From positions 86,557,447-86,621,446 of the forward strand of contig NC_132904.1 in assembly GCF_047675955.1 (NCBI RefSeq): a stretch of DNA of 64,000 bases, in the 5' to 3' direction. The DNA is from Chlorocebus sabaeus. Lineage: Eukaryota > Chordata > Mammalia > Primates > Cercopithecidae. Position 1 is the first letter of the stretch. Each line of letters opens with the position of its first letter. The position numbers and the translations under genes were made by a program. This document shows, one piece after another, positions 46,366 to 59,100 of the stretch. The notes beneath the pieces were generated by a model, which searched no databases, was not told the DNA's origin, and saw only the letters and a list, made by a program, of their open reading frames with translations.

Positions 46366-48014
46366 GTGTTTAAAATCTAGCATTCATGGTACTGCTCGTA
46401 ATTGCTGCCTTCATTATTTTCTTATGGAATGCAATCTCTTTGATTCTAATTTTTATAGGCTGCTATCATGTTGCAGTGTTCAACAACTGAATGTTTCATT
46501 CATGAGAGAAATTAACCTCAAAATGTAGGCTGAACATCAGCTGGGCACACAAGCACCGAAGGAATCCTACATGTTTCTGTGGTTCTTGATAAGGCAATAC
46601 ATTGACATATTTGAGGATTTATGGAGTTGGTGACATGGAATTGATTCCTGACTCCCTCCCATATAGGAAATAGGACCAAAGAGAGATTGCTTACCCTTTA
46701 TGCGCTCATATATAAACTTGGGACAATTACATACATACGCCACATTTTCTGTGGGGATTATGGAAGATGTGGGTATGGAGATAGCAAAGTATGTGGTACA
46801 TCACAGCCCATGTATCACATTGTTCCCTTCCATTTTCTAATGTATTAATCTTTGAACAAATAAATAAGGGATTTGAAGAGAAAATGACTGGGGTTTGCAG
46901 AAGAATATCTAATAAATGTGGTTTAAAAAAGACATAAAATTTAAAATATTTAAAAATAGTCTTGAACATTCAGAAGCCAGAAAGGAAAATATAATTTATA
47001 ATTAAATTAATACACTTTTATTTGCATGGATATAATTGTGCAGATGTCTCTCCATGTGAGCAAAAAAATAAAATAGCAATTAAAATTTCAATGAATTATA
47101 ACTGCTGTGTTTTAAATAATATTTATCATAGAATTGAATTTTCATTAAAAAATTAGCATATTTGAAATCAAATAAACTTAGTTTTCTATGCATATTAAGG
47201 AAGCAGAAATAGATCCCCAACTTCTGTACAAAAATTTTTTAAGGCGTTATGGAACCCAGTTGAGGGAGAGAGTCTATTATCCCATTTTCAGAAATAGAAT
47301 TGTTATTCAAGAGGAATCTTTGTTGTATAGGAAGATTTCAAGTGCTAGAATGGAAATAGACTCTCAGGTACAAAAAAAAAAAATAGACTTTTCATTGAAA
47401 AGGGAAGCAGTGGGAAATGAGAAAATGTTCAAAATCGGTTAGGGAGCAAATCTTTATCCACATTGTGTATTGTTCTTGGCCATACACACATCTCTAATGC
47501 CCACACCCATCTCTAATCCCTCTTCCGGCTGGGTTAGGACTTTTCGAACCTAAAAAATGCCAACTTTAAGGGGGCTTACATTCTCATATTTGTTTCATGG
47601 TTTGAGACTCATGTAGGAAAATAAGTTGTGTCATTAATAATGCCACAGTAGAGAGAAGTAGGTCTAGAATTGAGAGCTCCTGATTTCCAGTGCTCTAGAC
47701 ATCACCTGCCTGAAGTTGACTGTTGGGATGAGTATATAATGTGGTGCAAAAAGTGGTTGAAATGGAATTAGAAACTGCCGCTTTTCTTTTTTCTCCTTGC
47801 CCCAATTCTTTCCTGATACACATAGTCATCAGACCCCACCAGGAAGCCCCTGAATCTCAGCAGAGAATGCCCAGAGGGTCCAGTCCATGACAGAAAGGTT
47901 TCACTGGCTTCTCACTCTTGAGTGCAGGGCTGAGCCTCCGGTACTCTGCACATACCCAGGGCAGATCTCACCTCTGAGTGGACACTTGGATTACCTCTCC
48001 TCTAAACAATAGGC
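46366..48014. other. No recognised gene
   Basis: Contains an 84-codon open frame at 47188-47442 with no recognised domain, probably chance. No nameable repeat. Confidence 0.4.
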
Positions 48015-48320
48015 TGTGACTGGGAGCAGTGGTTCAAGCCTGTAATCCCAGCACTTTGGGTGGCCTAAAGCAGGAGGATCACATGAAACCAGGAGTTCAG
48101 GACTGGCGTAAGCAATAAAGTGAGAGTCTGTCTCTGTAAAAAATTAAAAAATAAAAAGAAAATCAGCCAGGCATGTTGGAGGGCACCTGTAGTCCCAGCT
48201 ACTCAGGAGGTGAAGGCAAGATTGCTTGAACCCATGAACAGAGGTTGCACTGATCTACGATAGCTTCACTGTGCCCCAGCCTGGCTACCAGAGTGAGATC
48301 CCGCCTCTTAACAAAAAATA
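48015..48320 (+). mobile_element. Alu
   Basis: GACTGGGAGCAGTGGTTCAA to GATCCCGCCTCTTAACAAAA. Confidence 0.9.
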
Positions 48321-48359
48321 GATTGCCATTTATTCTTTATTGATCCAGTGTGAAAATAT

Positions 48360-48570
48360 GTATTTTTCATAAAATTTTATGGGAACTAGTATTTAATATC
48401 AGGAGAACTTTAAGGACTTGAGAAGAATTCTAGAAATGATTTTCTCTTTGTGGATGTTTATCTTGAGGGTATGCTATCTAATAATAATTCATTAATTCAT
48501 TCTAATATTAATTCATTGAAAAATATTTTATGAGTACCTAGTGTATGTCAAATATCAACTTAGGAAATTA
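48360..48570 (+). other. Copy of TRIM49-like intron sequence
   Basis: About 190 bp resembles intron sequence at 24115-24290, sharing AAATGATTTTCTCTTTGTGG and ATGGGAACTAGT/ATGGGATCTAGT in the same order. It may mark a third, otherwise lost TRIM duplication. Confidence 0.5.
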
Positions 48571-48597
48571 GAATTGTGTATTAAAATATGTATTTTT

Positions 48598-49500
48598 TTT
48601 AAATTTATTTATTATTATTAAACTTCAAGTTGTAGGGTACATGTGCACAACGTGCAGGTTTGTTACATATGTATACTTGTGCCATGTTGGTGTGCTGCAC
48701 CCATCAACTCGTCATTTACATCAGGTATAACTCCCAATGCAATCCCTCCCCCCTCCCCCCTCCCCATGATAGGCCCCGGTGTGTGATGTTCCCCTTCCCG
48801 AGTCCAAGTGATCTCATTGTTCAGTTCCCACCTACGAGTGAGAACATGCGGTGTTTGGTTTTCTGTTCTTGTGATAGTTTGCTAAGAATGATGGTTTCCA
48901 GCTGCATCCATGTCCCTACAAAGGACACAAACTCATCCTTTTTTATGGCTGCATAGTATTCCATGGTGTATATGTGCCACATTTTCTTAATCCAATCTGT
49001 CACTGATGGACATTTGGGTTGATTCCAAGTCTTTGCTATTGTGAATAGTGCTGCAATAAACATACGTGTGCATGTGTCCTTATAGCAGCATAATTTATAA
49101 TCCTTTGGGTATATACCTAGTAATGGGATGGCTGGGTCATATGGTACATCTAGTTCTAGATCCTTGAGGAATCGCCATACTGTTTTCCATAATGGTTGAA
49201 CTAGTTTACAATCCCACCAACAGTGTAAAAGTGTTCCTATTTCTCCACATCCTCTCCAGCACCTGTTGTTTCCTGACTTTTGAATGATCGCCATTCTAAC
49301 TGGTGTGAGATGGTATCTCATTGTGGTTTTGATTTGCATTTCTCTGATGGCCAGTGATGATGAGCATTTTTTCATGTGTCTGTTGGCTGTATGAATGTCT
49401 TCTTTTGAGAAATGTCTGTTCATATCCTTTGCCCACTTTTGGATGGGGTTGTTTGTTTTTTTCTTGTAAATTTGTTTGAGTTCTCCATTTAATCTGTTTT
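48598..49500 (-). mobile_element. 5'-truncated young L1, antisense
   Basis: About 900 bp of L1 3' end: poly-A side at 48598, 3' UTR with the G-rich tract (here C-rich, 48745-48770), and the ORF2 C-terminus on the - strand (about 230 codons to a stop at 48821). Low divergence suggests an L1PA-age copy. Only the reverse transcriptase's C-terminal part is left, so it cannot move itself. Confidence 0.93.
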
Positions 49501-50717
49501 TGTTAATTTTCAATTGTTGACATATTTGGAATCTTTTTCCATCTGATGGCTATTTTATCCCCCAGTCAAGACAAGCAAAATTTCATGTCTATTTCCCTTT
49601 TGCCAAAGATCAATTATACTTTTATTGTCAAAATGTAAATTTTACTTTATAAAGTTATAGGTATAATATATAAATGTAATTATAAATTTATATTTTATAA
49701 ATCTATATATTTATAAATTTTCATTACATTTATACATTTATATATGCATTCATTTTCTTTGCTTTGATCTTTATCTTTTTTCCATCAACAAACATTACCA
49801 AGGCATTTGTTCATTTTTGAGTCCCATATTTTGTGTGTCGCTTGATTTCATTTGTTTTTACACGAATGCTTCCTTAAAAAGTGTTGTGAAATATGTCTTT
49901 TTGTGGCAAATTCGTAAACTTAGCAATGCTTGAGAAAATATTAAGTATGCTCTCACATTTGAATGATAATTTGGAGCATGCAGAATTCTAGGCTTAAAGT
50001 TATTTCCTTTTAATAAATCTCTATTTTCATCTTGTACCCCATGATACTGTAGCAAAGTTTGATGTTAATCGAATTGTTAATCTTTTCAGACAATATCCGC
50101 TGTTTCTCTGGACATTTGTATACACTTCTTGTTGTCTTTGGTGTTCCTTAATTTCAGCACAATATTTTTAGAAATGTAGTTACAGTATTTCCTCTTTCTT
50201 GTCTTTTTCTCCCCAGGGATTCCTTTTACCTATATTGGCACTTTTACTATTATCCTCCATATCTTTTTCATTTATTCATATATTTTTAAAGATATCTGTA
50301 TATTCACTCTGGAGTTTTCCTGAAAGAATTCCTAACTCTGATTTTTCAATATATTATTTTCTTCTTTGACTGCATCTACTTTACAAGGTGTCACACATAT
50401 AAAATTTTTAATTTTAACCATTTTTTATATCTAAACTATCTATTTTTTGTATACCCTTGTTCTTTAATACTTCTAACATCTATTCTTATCTCCTTTGTGT
50501 ATTCTGTTTCATTCACATTCTGGTTCCTCTGGTTCTAATATTGCTGCTTCTGATGGTGTCCACGATCCACTTAGTTGCTTTCTTTTTAAAGAAGTTGACA
50601 TCCTTACATACTTTTTGGGCCTGTGGACTCCCATTCACAGTGGCATCTAATACTCTATCAGTAGTAGTATTAGGAAAGAAACTAAGGCCTAACTGTATGC
50701 TTTTTTGAACATAACAG
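49501..50717. other. Unassigned T-rich sequence
   Basis: T-rich on the + strand throughout, as in an antisense old LINE, but I could not place it in a family. Confidence 0.35.
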
Positions 50718-51655
50718 GTTAAAGAGAACATTGACATTAACTGGGGGCTCCAGCACATTCATCACAGTAACTGATCCTTTCTACTTTTACATAAATCCCT
50801 GGAGTCTATGTATCGCTGGATCCAGTGAAAAATAATCCTCTATTCTTAACCCACTTCCTTTAAGACTTTTCATGCTAAGCAGACAGTGGTCTAGCTGATC
50901 TCTAGTGAAGACTTTAGATGGCCTTTTCTGAAGCTCAAATCTGTATAAGTGCAAAGGATAAAGATTCACGGAATATGGTGCATGAATTTCTGATTCTAAC
51001 AGCTGAGGTCAAACCTGTCAAAGAGCACTTCCAACAAGATAATATTGAATGGTATATCCTGGGGAGGCAAGGATTAAAGAAAAGTCTGAAGATGAGAAAG
51101 CAATATCTACTATTGTTGTAATGATGGTACAAACTCCAATTTACCAAACTATCAATGGAAAGTATATTACCATTACTCAGTGAGAAGATTTGGAACTAAC
51201 TCTAGTAATACTAATGGTGTCCAGGAACTGCAGAAAAGGTAACCAGGACCAAAGGATCTACTACATTGCTGGTGACTTACACAGTACACAGTGCACAAAC
51301 TAAGGGCCAATGATAGGCAGAGAATGCTAGCATCCAGTAACCAGGTAATGATATCAGCTGTCTCTGGAAATGTGCCATCATACCAGATTGGCATCCACTG
51401 TCAGCATTGTGCCTGGAACTATCAGAGCATCTTCTCTGACTCTAGCTGTTTAGCTTTTCAAAGAAGCAATGGAGAAAAGAGAAAGAGACTGTCCCAAAGA
51501 CGAACGGTGAAGCATCACGAGAATATTACAAAAAGCGAAAGGAATATGGGAACATTTTTATAAGAGACTGCAGAACTTGGAAAAGCAAACAACTCCTTCA
51601 TGGAGGAAGTAAATGCACTTAAGGGGTTAGTTATTGCCACAGAAAAAAATAGATT
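50718..51655 (+). pseudogene. CREB1-like processed pseudogene
   Basis: An intronless decayed copy of a CREB/ATF mRNA. AACTCCAATTTACCAAACTA with the following bases to 51180 matches the codons for PTPIYQTSSGQYI. 51325-51395 reads ASSNQV then SGNVPSYQI, against PSNQVVVQ-SGDVQTYQI. 51530-51655 follows the bZIP end with KKRKEY and GCACTTAAGG-TATTGCCAC, the CREB1-type ending (KALKDLYCHK) rather than that of ATF1 or CREM. Upstream, 50718-50860 and 50935-51060 align in order with the glutamine-rich and kinase-inducible regions. Stops and frameshifts are everywhere. It crosses several CREB1 exon borders without introns. No poly(A) or target duplication was identified. Confidence 0.75.
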
Positions 51656-52398
51656 ACATCGGTCCTTCATTGAATCTGAAATTTTTGTATATGCACCCCA
51701 CATTGAGTTCAGGCCAAAAGTTTAGTTTGATTCTTTTCCTAAGGCATCATGGCACCAAGCACAAATCCTTAAAAGCATTTTTCTAGTGACTTCCCAGAAT
51801 GTAGAGTTAAAAACATTATTCCTACTGGCGGTAGGTATGAGATTAAATGCAGAGTATTCCTATTCATGAACAGAGTCACAGGAACTAAAATTATTCTTGA
51901 GAAGAGATAATTATTGAAATATTCAGATGAATGAAATTCTGGAGTTATTTCAGGTAGGTTTTCTACTTAATAAAACATAACATGTAGAAAATAAAATTTA
52001 TTTTGTATTCTGATTGTGGCCACTCCTTTTCTTACCAAGAGAAATGAGAAAGAGTGCAATCTATTTTTTTCTATGGCAATAACCGATGACTGCCAGATTG
52101 ACAATGTTACATTAATTTACTGTTAAAATCATTGTTTTCCTTGTTTAAATAAAATTAAAGATGATGAGATAAAGATTTAATTTACGGAGCTGGTTATGTT
52201 CTTTTTATTTTACAACCTGTACATGGATATGTAGTCCTCAAATATTCTGAATTAACAACAGCTCTTCTATAGAGCAGTTTTACCTTTTTAATGCAGTAAT
52301 GAATTAAGTTTTTAGTAAAATTAAATAATTCGTGTTAATATTAAACAAACAACTTTAGTCCTGAAATTCGGAAGCTTTATGTTTATTCTTATCCTGCT
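51656..52398. other. No recognised gene
   Basis: May hold CREB1-like 3' UTR remnants at its start. Otherwise AT-rich. Confidence 0.4.
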
Positions 52399-52705
52399 TT
52401 TTTTGTTTTTTGTTTTTTGTTTTTTCGGTTTTGAGACAGAGTCTCACTCTGTCGCTCAGGCTGGAGTGTAATGACATGATCCCAGCTCACTGCAATCTCC
52501 GCCTCCCGGGTTCAAGCAAGTCCCCTGCCTCAGCCTCCTGAGTAGCTGGGATTACAGGCACACGCCACCATGCCCGACTGTGTTTTTAGAAGAGACGGGA
52601 TTTCACCATGTTGGTCAGGCTGATCTCAAACTCCTGACCTCGTGATCTGCCTGCCTTGGCCTCCCAAAATGCTGGGATTACAGGCATGAGTCACCGTGCC
52701 CGGCC
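52399..52705 (-). mobile_element. Alu, antisense
   Basis: (TTTTTTG)n head, GAGACAGAGTCTCACTCTGT to CACCGTGCCCGGCC. Confidence 0.93.
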
Positions 52706-53839
52706 TTATTCTACATTTTTTAAAAAGCACTGGTGAAGGTGTAAATGCATAAATCACATGATTTATTTGATAAACTATGAATTTATTACTCTTGGAACAA
52801 GGCATTTGAGAAAGCATGAGAAATTAGACAAGATAGAAAAACTTCTGTTGTCATATTAGAGATCTAGGGCATTACCTGGTGCGTTAATTGCTACAATCAC
52901 ATTGAGAGCTTGTTTTAAAAATAGAGATCCCTGGCCCCTCCCACAGAAACTGAAAAGTAATCTATAGTCTGTTCATAAGAGTAAAAATTAAAGAACATGG
53001 TGGGGGAGAACAGCAGTCCCCTCTCACCTGTGGTTTTGCTTTCCATGTTTTCAGGAGCCATGTGCAACCATGGCCCAGAACCATTAAATGGATTAATTTC
53101 AGAAATAAACAACTCCTAAGCTTTCAATGGTACACTGTTCTAAGTAGTGTGATGAAGTCCCATATTGTCCTGTTCCATTCTGTCCCATTTCTTTGTCCAG
53201 GGTCTCCGTGCTGTATACACTACCTGCCTGTTAGTCCTCAGTTAGCCATATCTGTTATTAGAGTGACTGTTGTAGTATAGCAGTTCTTGTGTTCATGTAA
53301 CCCTTATTTTACTTAAAAATGGCTCCAAGTGCAAGAGAAGTGATGTTGGCAATTAGAATATGTCAAAGACATACTATAAAGTGCTTCTTCTTAGTGAATA
53401 GATGAAAGTTCTCCACTTAAGGAAAGAAAATAATTGTATGCTGAGGTTGCTAAGATCTGTAAGAAATCTAATCATAAAATTGTGAAGGACAAACAAATTC
53501 ATGCTAGCTTTTCTGTTGTACCTCCCTCAAACTGCCAAAGTTGTAGCCACAGCATGTGAGATAAATGCTTAGTTAAGGTGGGAATGGTATTAGATTGACA
53601 AGTGGAAGACATGAACAGAAACATGTTCCAATTGACAACAACTGAGTTTAACACTGTCTATCCTTGGTTTCAAGCATCCATTGGGAGTCTTGGAATATAT
53701 CCCCTGCATATAAGGGAGCACTACTATATAGTCAAACTAAGCCAGACAGTGATCCAAGCATTTTATGTAGAATTTATGGCATACCTACAATATAAACAAC
53801 AATAGGTTGATTTCTCTTTGGGATACAAGCTAATTATTT
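52706..53839. other. No recognised gene
   Basis: No coding signal or nameable repeat seen. Confidence 0.45.
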
Positions 53840-54157
53840 ATGTATTTATTTGGAGAAACAGTCTGGCTCTGTCACTCAGGCTGGAGTGCAATGGCACAAT
53901 CATAACTCACTGCAACCTCAAACTTCTGGGCTCAAGTGATCCTCCCACCTCAGCCTCCTTAGTAGCTAGGACTACAGGTGTGCACCACTATGCCCAACTA
54001 AGATTTGTGGGGTTTTTTTGTTTTGTTTTTTTTTTTTTTTGGAGACAAAGTCTGGCTATATTTCCCACACTGGTCTAGAGTTCATGGTCTCAAGGACTCC
54101 TCCCATCTCAACCTCCTAAAGTACTGAGATTATAGCCGTGAACCACTGCACATGGCT
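53840..54157 (-). mobile_element. Alu, antisense, T-rich centre
   Basis: GGAGAAACAGTCTGGCTCTG to GAACCACTGCACATGGCTGA. The middle holds an expanded T/G run (54010-54040). Confidence 0.88.
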
Positions 54158-54769
54158 GATACAAGTTAACTTAATAATAATTACTAGTTAGTGGTTCCTA
54201 TCTACCGGAACATTATGTGATCATCCACAAAAAATCAAGCAGTTGTTTGAGTTCCAATTTAAAATAAAGAGATCTATTGAGAGGAAGAGATTTTGAAAGA
54301 ATTTATTTGCATGGAAAGTTCCATGATATTAACTTCATTGACAGGGTTATTTCTCCTGGAGAAAAGCAGCAGGAGAATCTCAGAAGGTACTGGCCGAAGA
54401 TTCCGCCCTGTGCACCCAAACCTCATCTCACCTCCAACCACCTCCTTGGCCCCAGACCTCCATCTGCTCAGCCAGGCAAACAAGATTGGGTTCCCTTGTC
54501 TGCAAAGTCCAGGGGCTGGAGGGAGCAACAGGGATCCTGGGCCGCAGCTTTGGATTGTTTGGTTTTTTAATAGTTTTAATTACTCACAGTGTGCTGATTT
54601 TTATTCCATAGTTAATAAGCACGAAAGCACATATAGCATATGCATAAGTTAGGAACACAAACAAATGAATGAACACCTGCATCTTTGCCATGCTTAAGAA
54701 ATGCAATACCACCCTGAACTCTAAAACATAATGTGTGACCCTCCTCACTTCTCACTTTCTCTTGGCTCT
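54158..54769. other. Unassigned, GC-richer block
   Basis: 54290-54560 is GC-richer than its surroundings and has open frames on both strands, but no protein family is recognisable. Probably an old repeat. Confidence 0.35.
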
Positions 54770-55580
54770 CAGAACAACTGGCTAAGATTTTTCATTTTGC
54801 ATGCTTAACATTATAGTGTGTTTGTAAATTTCACTAATACATTTTACATTTTTGAAGGTTTAGAAATTTATAGAAATATTTTATCACAGTATTTGTGATT
54901 TTCCTTTTAACAATTCATTTCTGAGATGTGTTTGCTACATGGAACTCTAGTTTTTACATTTTTATTGAATTTTGTGTTCTTATATAAGAATACACTTCAA
55001 TTTCTTTATCCATTCCACCACTGAGGGACTTGAGATTGATTCCAGGGACTTCGAGTTATCATTACTTTCGTGACTTTAAATAGTATTATGACCACTTTTG
55101 TACCTGACACACACAGACTTGCTCCAGTAGAGACTATTCATTGAGGAGTGGAACTGTGCATGACTTCAGCTTTACTAAAGATTGTTTTCCCAGGATCGCA
55201 CCAACTTCAGCTTCTACAGTTTGGAATATTTGGAGTTACTCCACATTCTTATCAAAGCTTAATCTGTAATTTAAATGCTCATCTTATGAGACTCTCATCT
55301 TATTTCTCTAAAAAATGAGATTGAGAATATTTTCATGTTTACTTATTTCTTTTTCCTATGAAGTAATTATTTCAGAATTTTTCTGAGGGAGGAGTTGTAT
55401 ATATTTTTCTTATAGATTGGAGGCATTGCTTATGTATTTGGGATATTTATTCCTGGCTACTTTTATGTGTTATAGTATTTTTTTCTCCCTGTATTTCTTT
55501 CTTTTGATATCAGAAAACACTGCATTCTTGGTAGTTAAATTGCTCATTAGTTTTCTTATTTAATTTTTGCTTTGTTTCAT
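54770..55580 (-). mobile_element. Ancient L1 ORF2 fragment, antisense
   Basis: ATCCATTCCACCACTGAGGG, TAGGAGTGG-like GAGGAGTGGAACTG and GGAGTTACTCCACATTCTTA follow the order of the antisense L1 ORF2 end seen at 48.9-49.3 kb, with heavy divergence. Confidence 0.55.
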
Positions 55581-55969
55581 TAGAAAATGTTTCTAACAGT
55601 GTGTGTAAAAGATATCCTATATACACTTATCTTAAAATGATGAATTTACTTTTCGTATTTAATGCATCTGAAATTAATTTTTCTGAAAACAACAGCACAT
55701 TTATTGAGAAATCTATTCTATTTAAAACAAGTTGTAATGTCGGCCTGATCAGTCAAAAATCGGGCATCTGTATATCAGGTGAGTCTTAGACTTTCTCTTT
55801 TGTTTCCATGGTATTTGTGTCCTTCCCTATATCAATATCCCATTTCTTGATTGTTAATGTCACATGATCATAATGTCTGCTATTATTATCTCTGAATACC
55901 TTTTTGATATTTTGGCTCATAAAAGAGCACTGTTCTAATATTACTAACATTTATGCCTAGTACAAATTT

Positions 55970-56260
55970 ATAGCCAGGCATGGTGGCTGATGCCTCATAG
56001 TCATAGCACTTTGGGAAGCCAATGTCAGAAGATTGCTTGACACCAGCAGTTTGAGACCAGTCTGGAAAACATAGCAAGACTTCATCTCGACAAAGAATAA
56101 TTAGCTGGGCACAGTGGCTTGCACAAGTAGTCCTAGCTACTCAGGAGGGCAAGGCAGGAGAATCACTTGAGCCCAGATGTTGAGGTTACAGTGAGCTATG
56201 ATTGCACCACTGCATTCCAACCTGCGCAACACAGCAAGATCTTGTTTCTTAAAAAATATA
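55970..56260 (+). mobile_element. Alu with AT-repeat tail
   Basis: GCCAGGCATGGTGGCTGATG to GATCTTGTTTCTTAAAAAAT, followed at 56262-56352 by TATATA/ACATAT repeats that grew from its tail. Confidence 0.9.
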
Positions 56261-56356
56261 CATATATATAAATATATCTACAAATATATATGTACAAATA
56301 TATTTAAATATATATATATTTGTGCATGTGTGTTCATATACATATATATATGCAAG

Positions 56357-56495
56357 TTTTTTTTTTTAATTTAAAAGAGATGGAGTTTCACTATGTTGCC
56401 TAAGCTGGCCTCAGACCCCCAGGCTCAAATGATCTTCCTTCCTCAGCCTATAACTAGCTGGGAATACAGGCACATGCCACCATGCCTGACATGTA
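56357..56495 (-). mobile_element. Alu arm fragment, antisense
   Basis: T-run, GAGATGGAGTTTCACTATGT, GCCACCATGCCTGAC: one Alu arm only. Confidence 0.78.
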
Positions 56496-57510
56496 TGCAG
56501 AAGTTTGTATATGTAAATATCTAGCACATATTTATATGCAATATTTTAGAATCTGCTCATATTATATCCAAAAATGACATATCTGTAACTCAGACTGTAA
56601 TATCTTTTCTGAGTAATCTTCAAGAAGGCAAATTAAACTCAAAACTTTTTACCTACCTAATTTTGGATTATTGTTTTTAACTTCTCTGTTTCCTGTATTT
56701 TCCAAAATAAAGGGAGCTTTTTTCTCTATTTCAGTAATCACTGATTCAAGAAATATATGACTGTGTATCTTCCATGAAAATAATTATCCATTTTATTTTC
56801 AGAATCCTCAGCATTCTCCTTATGATATTAATCTGCACTATTATATCTTTTTCATTAAGAAGTATTTAATTAACCCTATTGATTCAAATTGTCTCTAGCC
56901 ACAGTTTGGTTCTTAGGTGTAAGAAATTTGCTGAGCCTCTGCAGCTGTATATTAGGCTAATTCATCTAATTTATCAGAGTCACTTGGAATGATTAATAAA
57001 ACAGATTAATGTGACCTTAGAATTTAAATTTCTAACAAGGTCGAGGTGATGCTGATGCTGTTGGAATAGGAACCAAACTTTGAGAAGAACCATTAGCCTA
57101 AAACATTTCCTTATTTCATATTATCCTCCATATTCCCTATTGCATTGGTTCGTTTTAAGTCTTTTTTGATGGTTTTACCATATATTTTATTGACTATTCT
57201 CAATTATTTACCAGAAATGATCAGAAACATTTATTTAATATTCTTGGTGGAGAAGAATATTTTATACTGACGTTTGCATTGTAGGTAATCACGGCTGCCT
57301 GTGGTGGGATATTAAGATGGAATCGCAAACCCCTATATTCTAGTAATTTCAGCAGGTCACAAATAGGTGAACAATCACAAAATAGATAAACAATAACCAC
57401 AAATGTTCGTTTTAATTAAAAGAAATTGAGCCAACAAAATTTTGCATTTCATACTATTTTCATATTTAATAATAAAATGAGGTGATGTTGAAGTAGAAAA
57501 AAATTAAAAC
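56496..57510. other. No recognised feature
   Basis: AT-rich. The missing 3' half of the adjacent SPRY exon should lie here on the - strand but was not recognised. Confidence 0.45.
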
Positions 57511-58459
57511 CACATCCAGCTCCCAGTAGTGGTTCCCAGAGGTGATTCAAGCAGCAAAATAGTCAGATCTTCCAGAATTCGAAGATCCATCTACCTGGTC
57601 AGGTCTAGATACCAAATTTCTCACATGATTAAACAGCCTGATGCTGTCCTTGTTTATTTCATTACTGAAGGAGATTTTAACTGTGGGAGGAAAAGAATAT
57701 TCTAGTCAAAATCAATTTATAAATTCCTATGAGATAAGACAGCCTACAGAGATTCTCCCTAGAAGACTGGTCAAGATTAGAAGGGAATTTCTGACTGGAA
57801 AAATATTAAATGCAAAGGCTTAAAGGATATCTGCAGAAGTAAATGCTTAAGCACAATGATGACAATTTCCAAAAGCTCAGAGATTATAAAGGGGAAGGCG
57901 GGTCATGCTTACTTCTAGTTAGTTACTTTTTATGACAACTGAAAAACTAGAAACCCTTGCTCTGCGGCCAGTTCCATAGACAATGAAAATAGTCTTCACT
58001 GCCCCTTCTCTTTTGGGGCGGGCAGCAAGGTTGAGAGCCATTCTTAAACCTAAATAAAATGTTACCATTTTGCCGGGGATATTATAATCTGCTTTAAGCC
58101 AGCAAATTCATACTTAAGATAAAGAGGAAATCTGAATATGCCTTCTCAGAAGGGATTTTCTTCCAAGCATTATCTGGCTTTTATGTCTGATTCAAGCAGT
58201 CCTCTTTTTCCTATTGGAATAATCATGGTCTATCATGGAGTTTTATATAAAGCCTCATCAAAACCCAAAACGCTTTAATATTGTTCACAAATTCTCATTT
58301 TTTACCTAGTTACAGAAAATTACTCATGTATTTTTTAATCAATTAAAAAGCACATTATTATAAGTTGAATTACTAGGAAACTTTAACTGAATTATATTTA
58401 AAAATAAAACTCAGATAACCCTAAACCAATAACTAACTGCCCTTAATCTGAAATTGGAC

Positions 58460-59100
58460 TGTCCTCAGTTAATACTCAGAATTTTAACAGGAGATGATAC
58501 ATGGCTTTACCAGTACGGTCCTGAAGACAAAGCACAAGCAATGCAATGGCTAGACAGAGGTGGAAGTGGGCCTGTGAAAGCAAGAGCAAAGGCATGACTG
58601 TGGTGTTTTAAGATGCTCAACGCATTTTGCTTGTTTTCTGGTGGGCCACAGAAGGATAAATACTGCTTAGTATTAGAGCATTGTGAGAAATTTGGCCAAA
58701 ACGTTAGCAGAAAATGCCCAGGAAGGCTGCTTGTCCTCCACCACAAGAATGTTCCTGCCCATTCCTTTCATTAAACAAGAACAATTTTGCTAAAGTTTCT
58801 ATGGAAAAAATCATTAAACATCCACCTTACTATCCTGATTAGGCTCCTTTTGACTTCTTTCTGTTTTCTAATCTTAAAAAATCTTTAAAGGGTACCATTT
58901 TTCTTACATTAATAATATAAAAAAGACATTATTGACATGGTTAAATTTCTAGGATCTGCAGTCCTTCAGGGATGAACTAGACAGCTGTTATTGCTTATAA
59001 AAGTGACTTGAATTTGATGAAGCTTATGTTAAGAAATAGAGGTTACATTTTTATTTTTATCTTTTAATTCCATTTTTCCATGAACTTTTTGAAGTCCCCT
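58460..59100 (+). mobile_element. Mariner-type transposase remnant
   Basis: Reads TGDDTWLYQYGPEDKAQAMQW, then GGSGPVKARAKA, a stop, LLVLHHKNVPAH, a frameshift, KHPPYYPD-APFDFFLF and NLKKSLKGT. These are the TGDETW, HHDNAPAH and HPPYSPDLAPCDFF blocks of mariner transposases, including catalytic-region aspartates, one now K (HHK for HHD). Stops and frameshifts make it dead. It lies antisense in the last intron of the TRIM43-like pseudogene. Terminal repeats were not defined. Confidence 0.85.

Noticed and set aside
47188..47442. 84-codon frame with plausible composition
   Set aside because: No domain, no splice or promoter context, ends in a poly-A derived lysine run; too little to call a gene.
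48821..49513. 230-codon - strand frame
   Set aside because: It is the C-terminal end of L1 ORF2 in a 5'-truncated copy, not a gene of its own.
54293..54652. 119-codon + strand frame
   Set aside because: No homology recognised and an equally long frame overlaps on the other strand; probably a chance frame in an old repeat.
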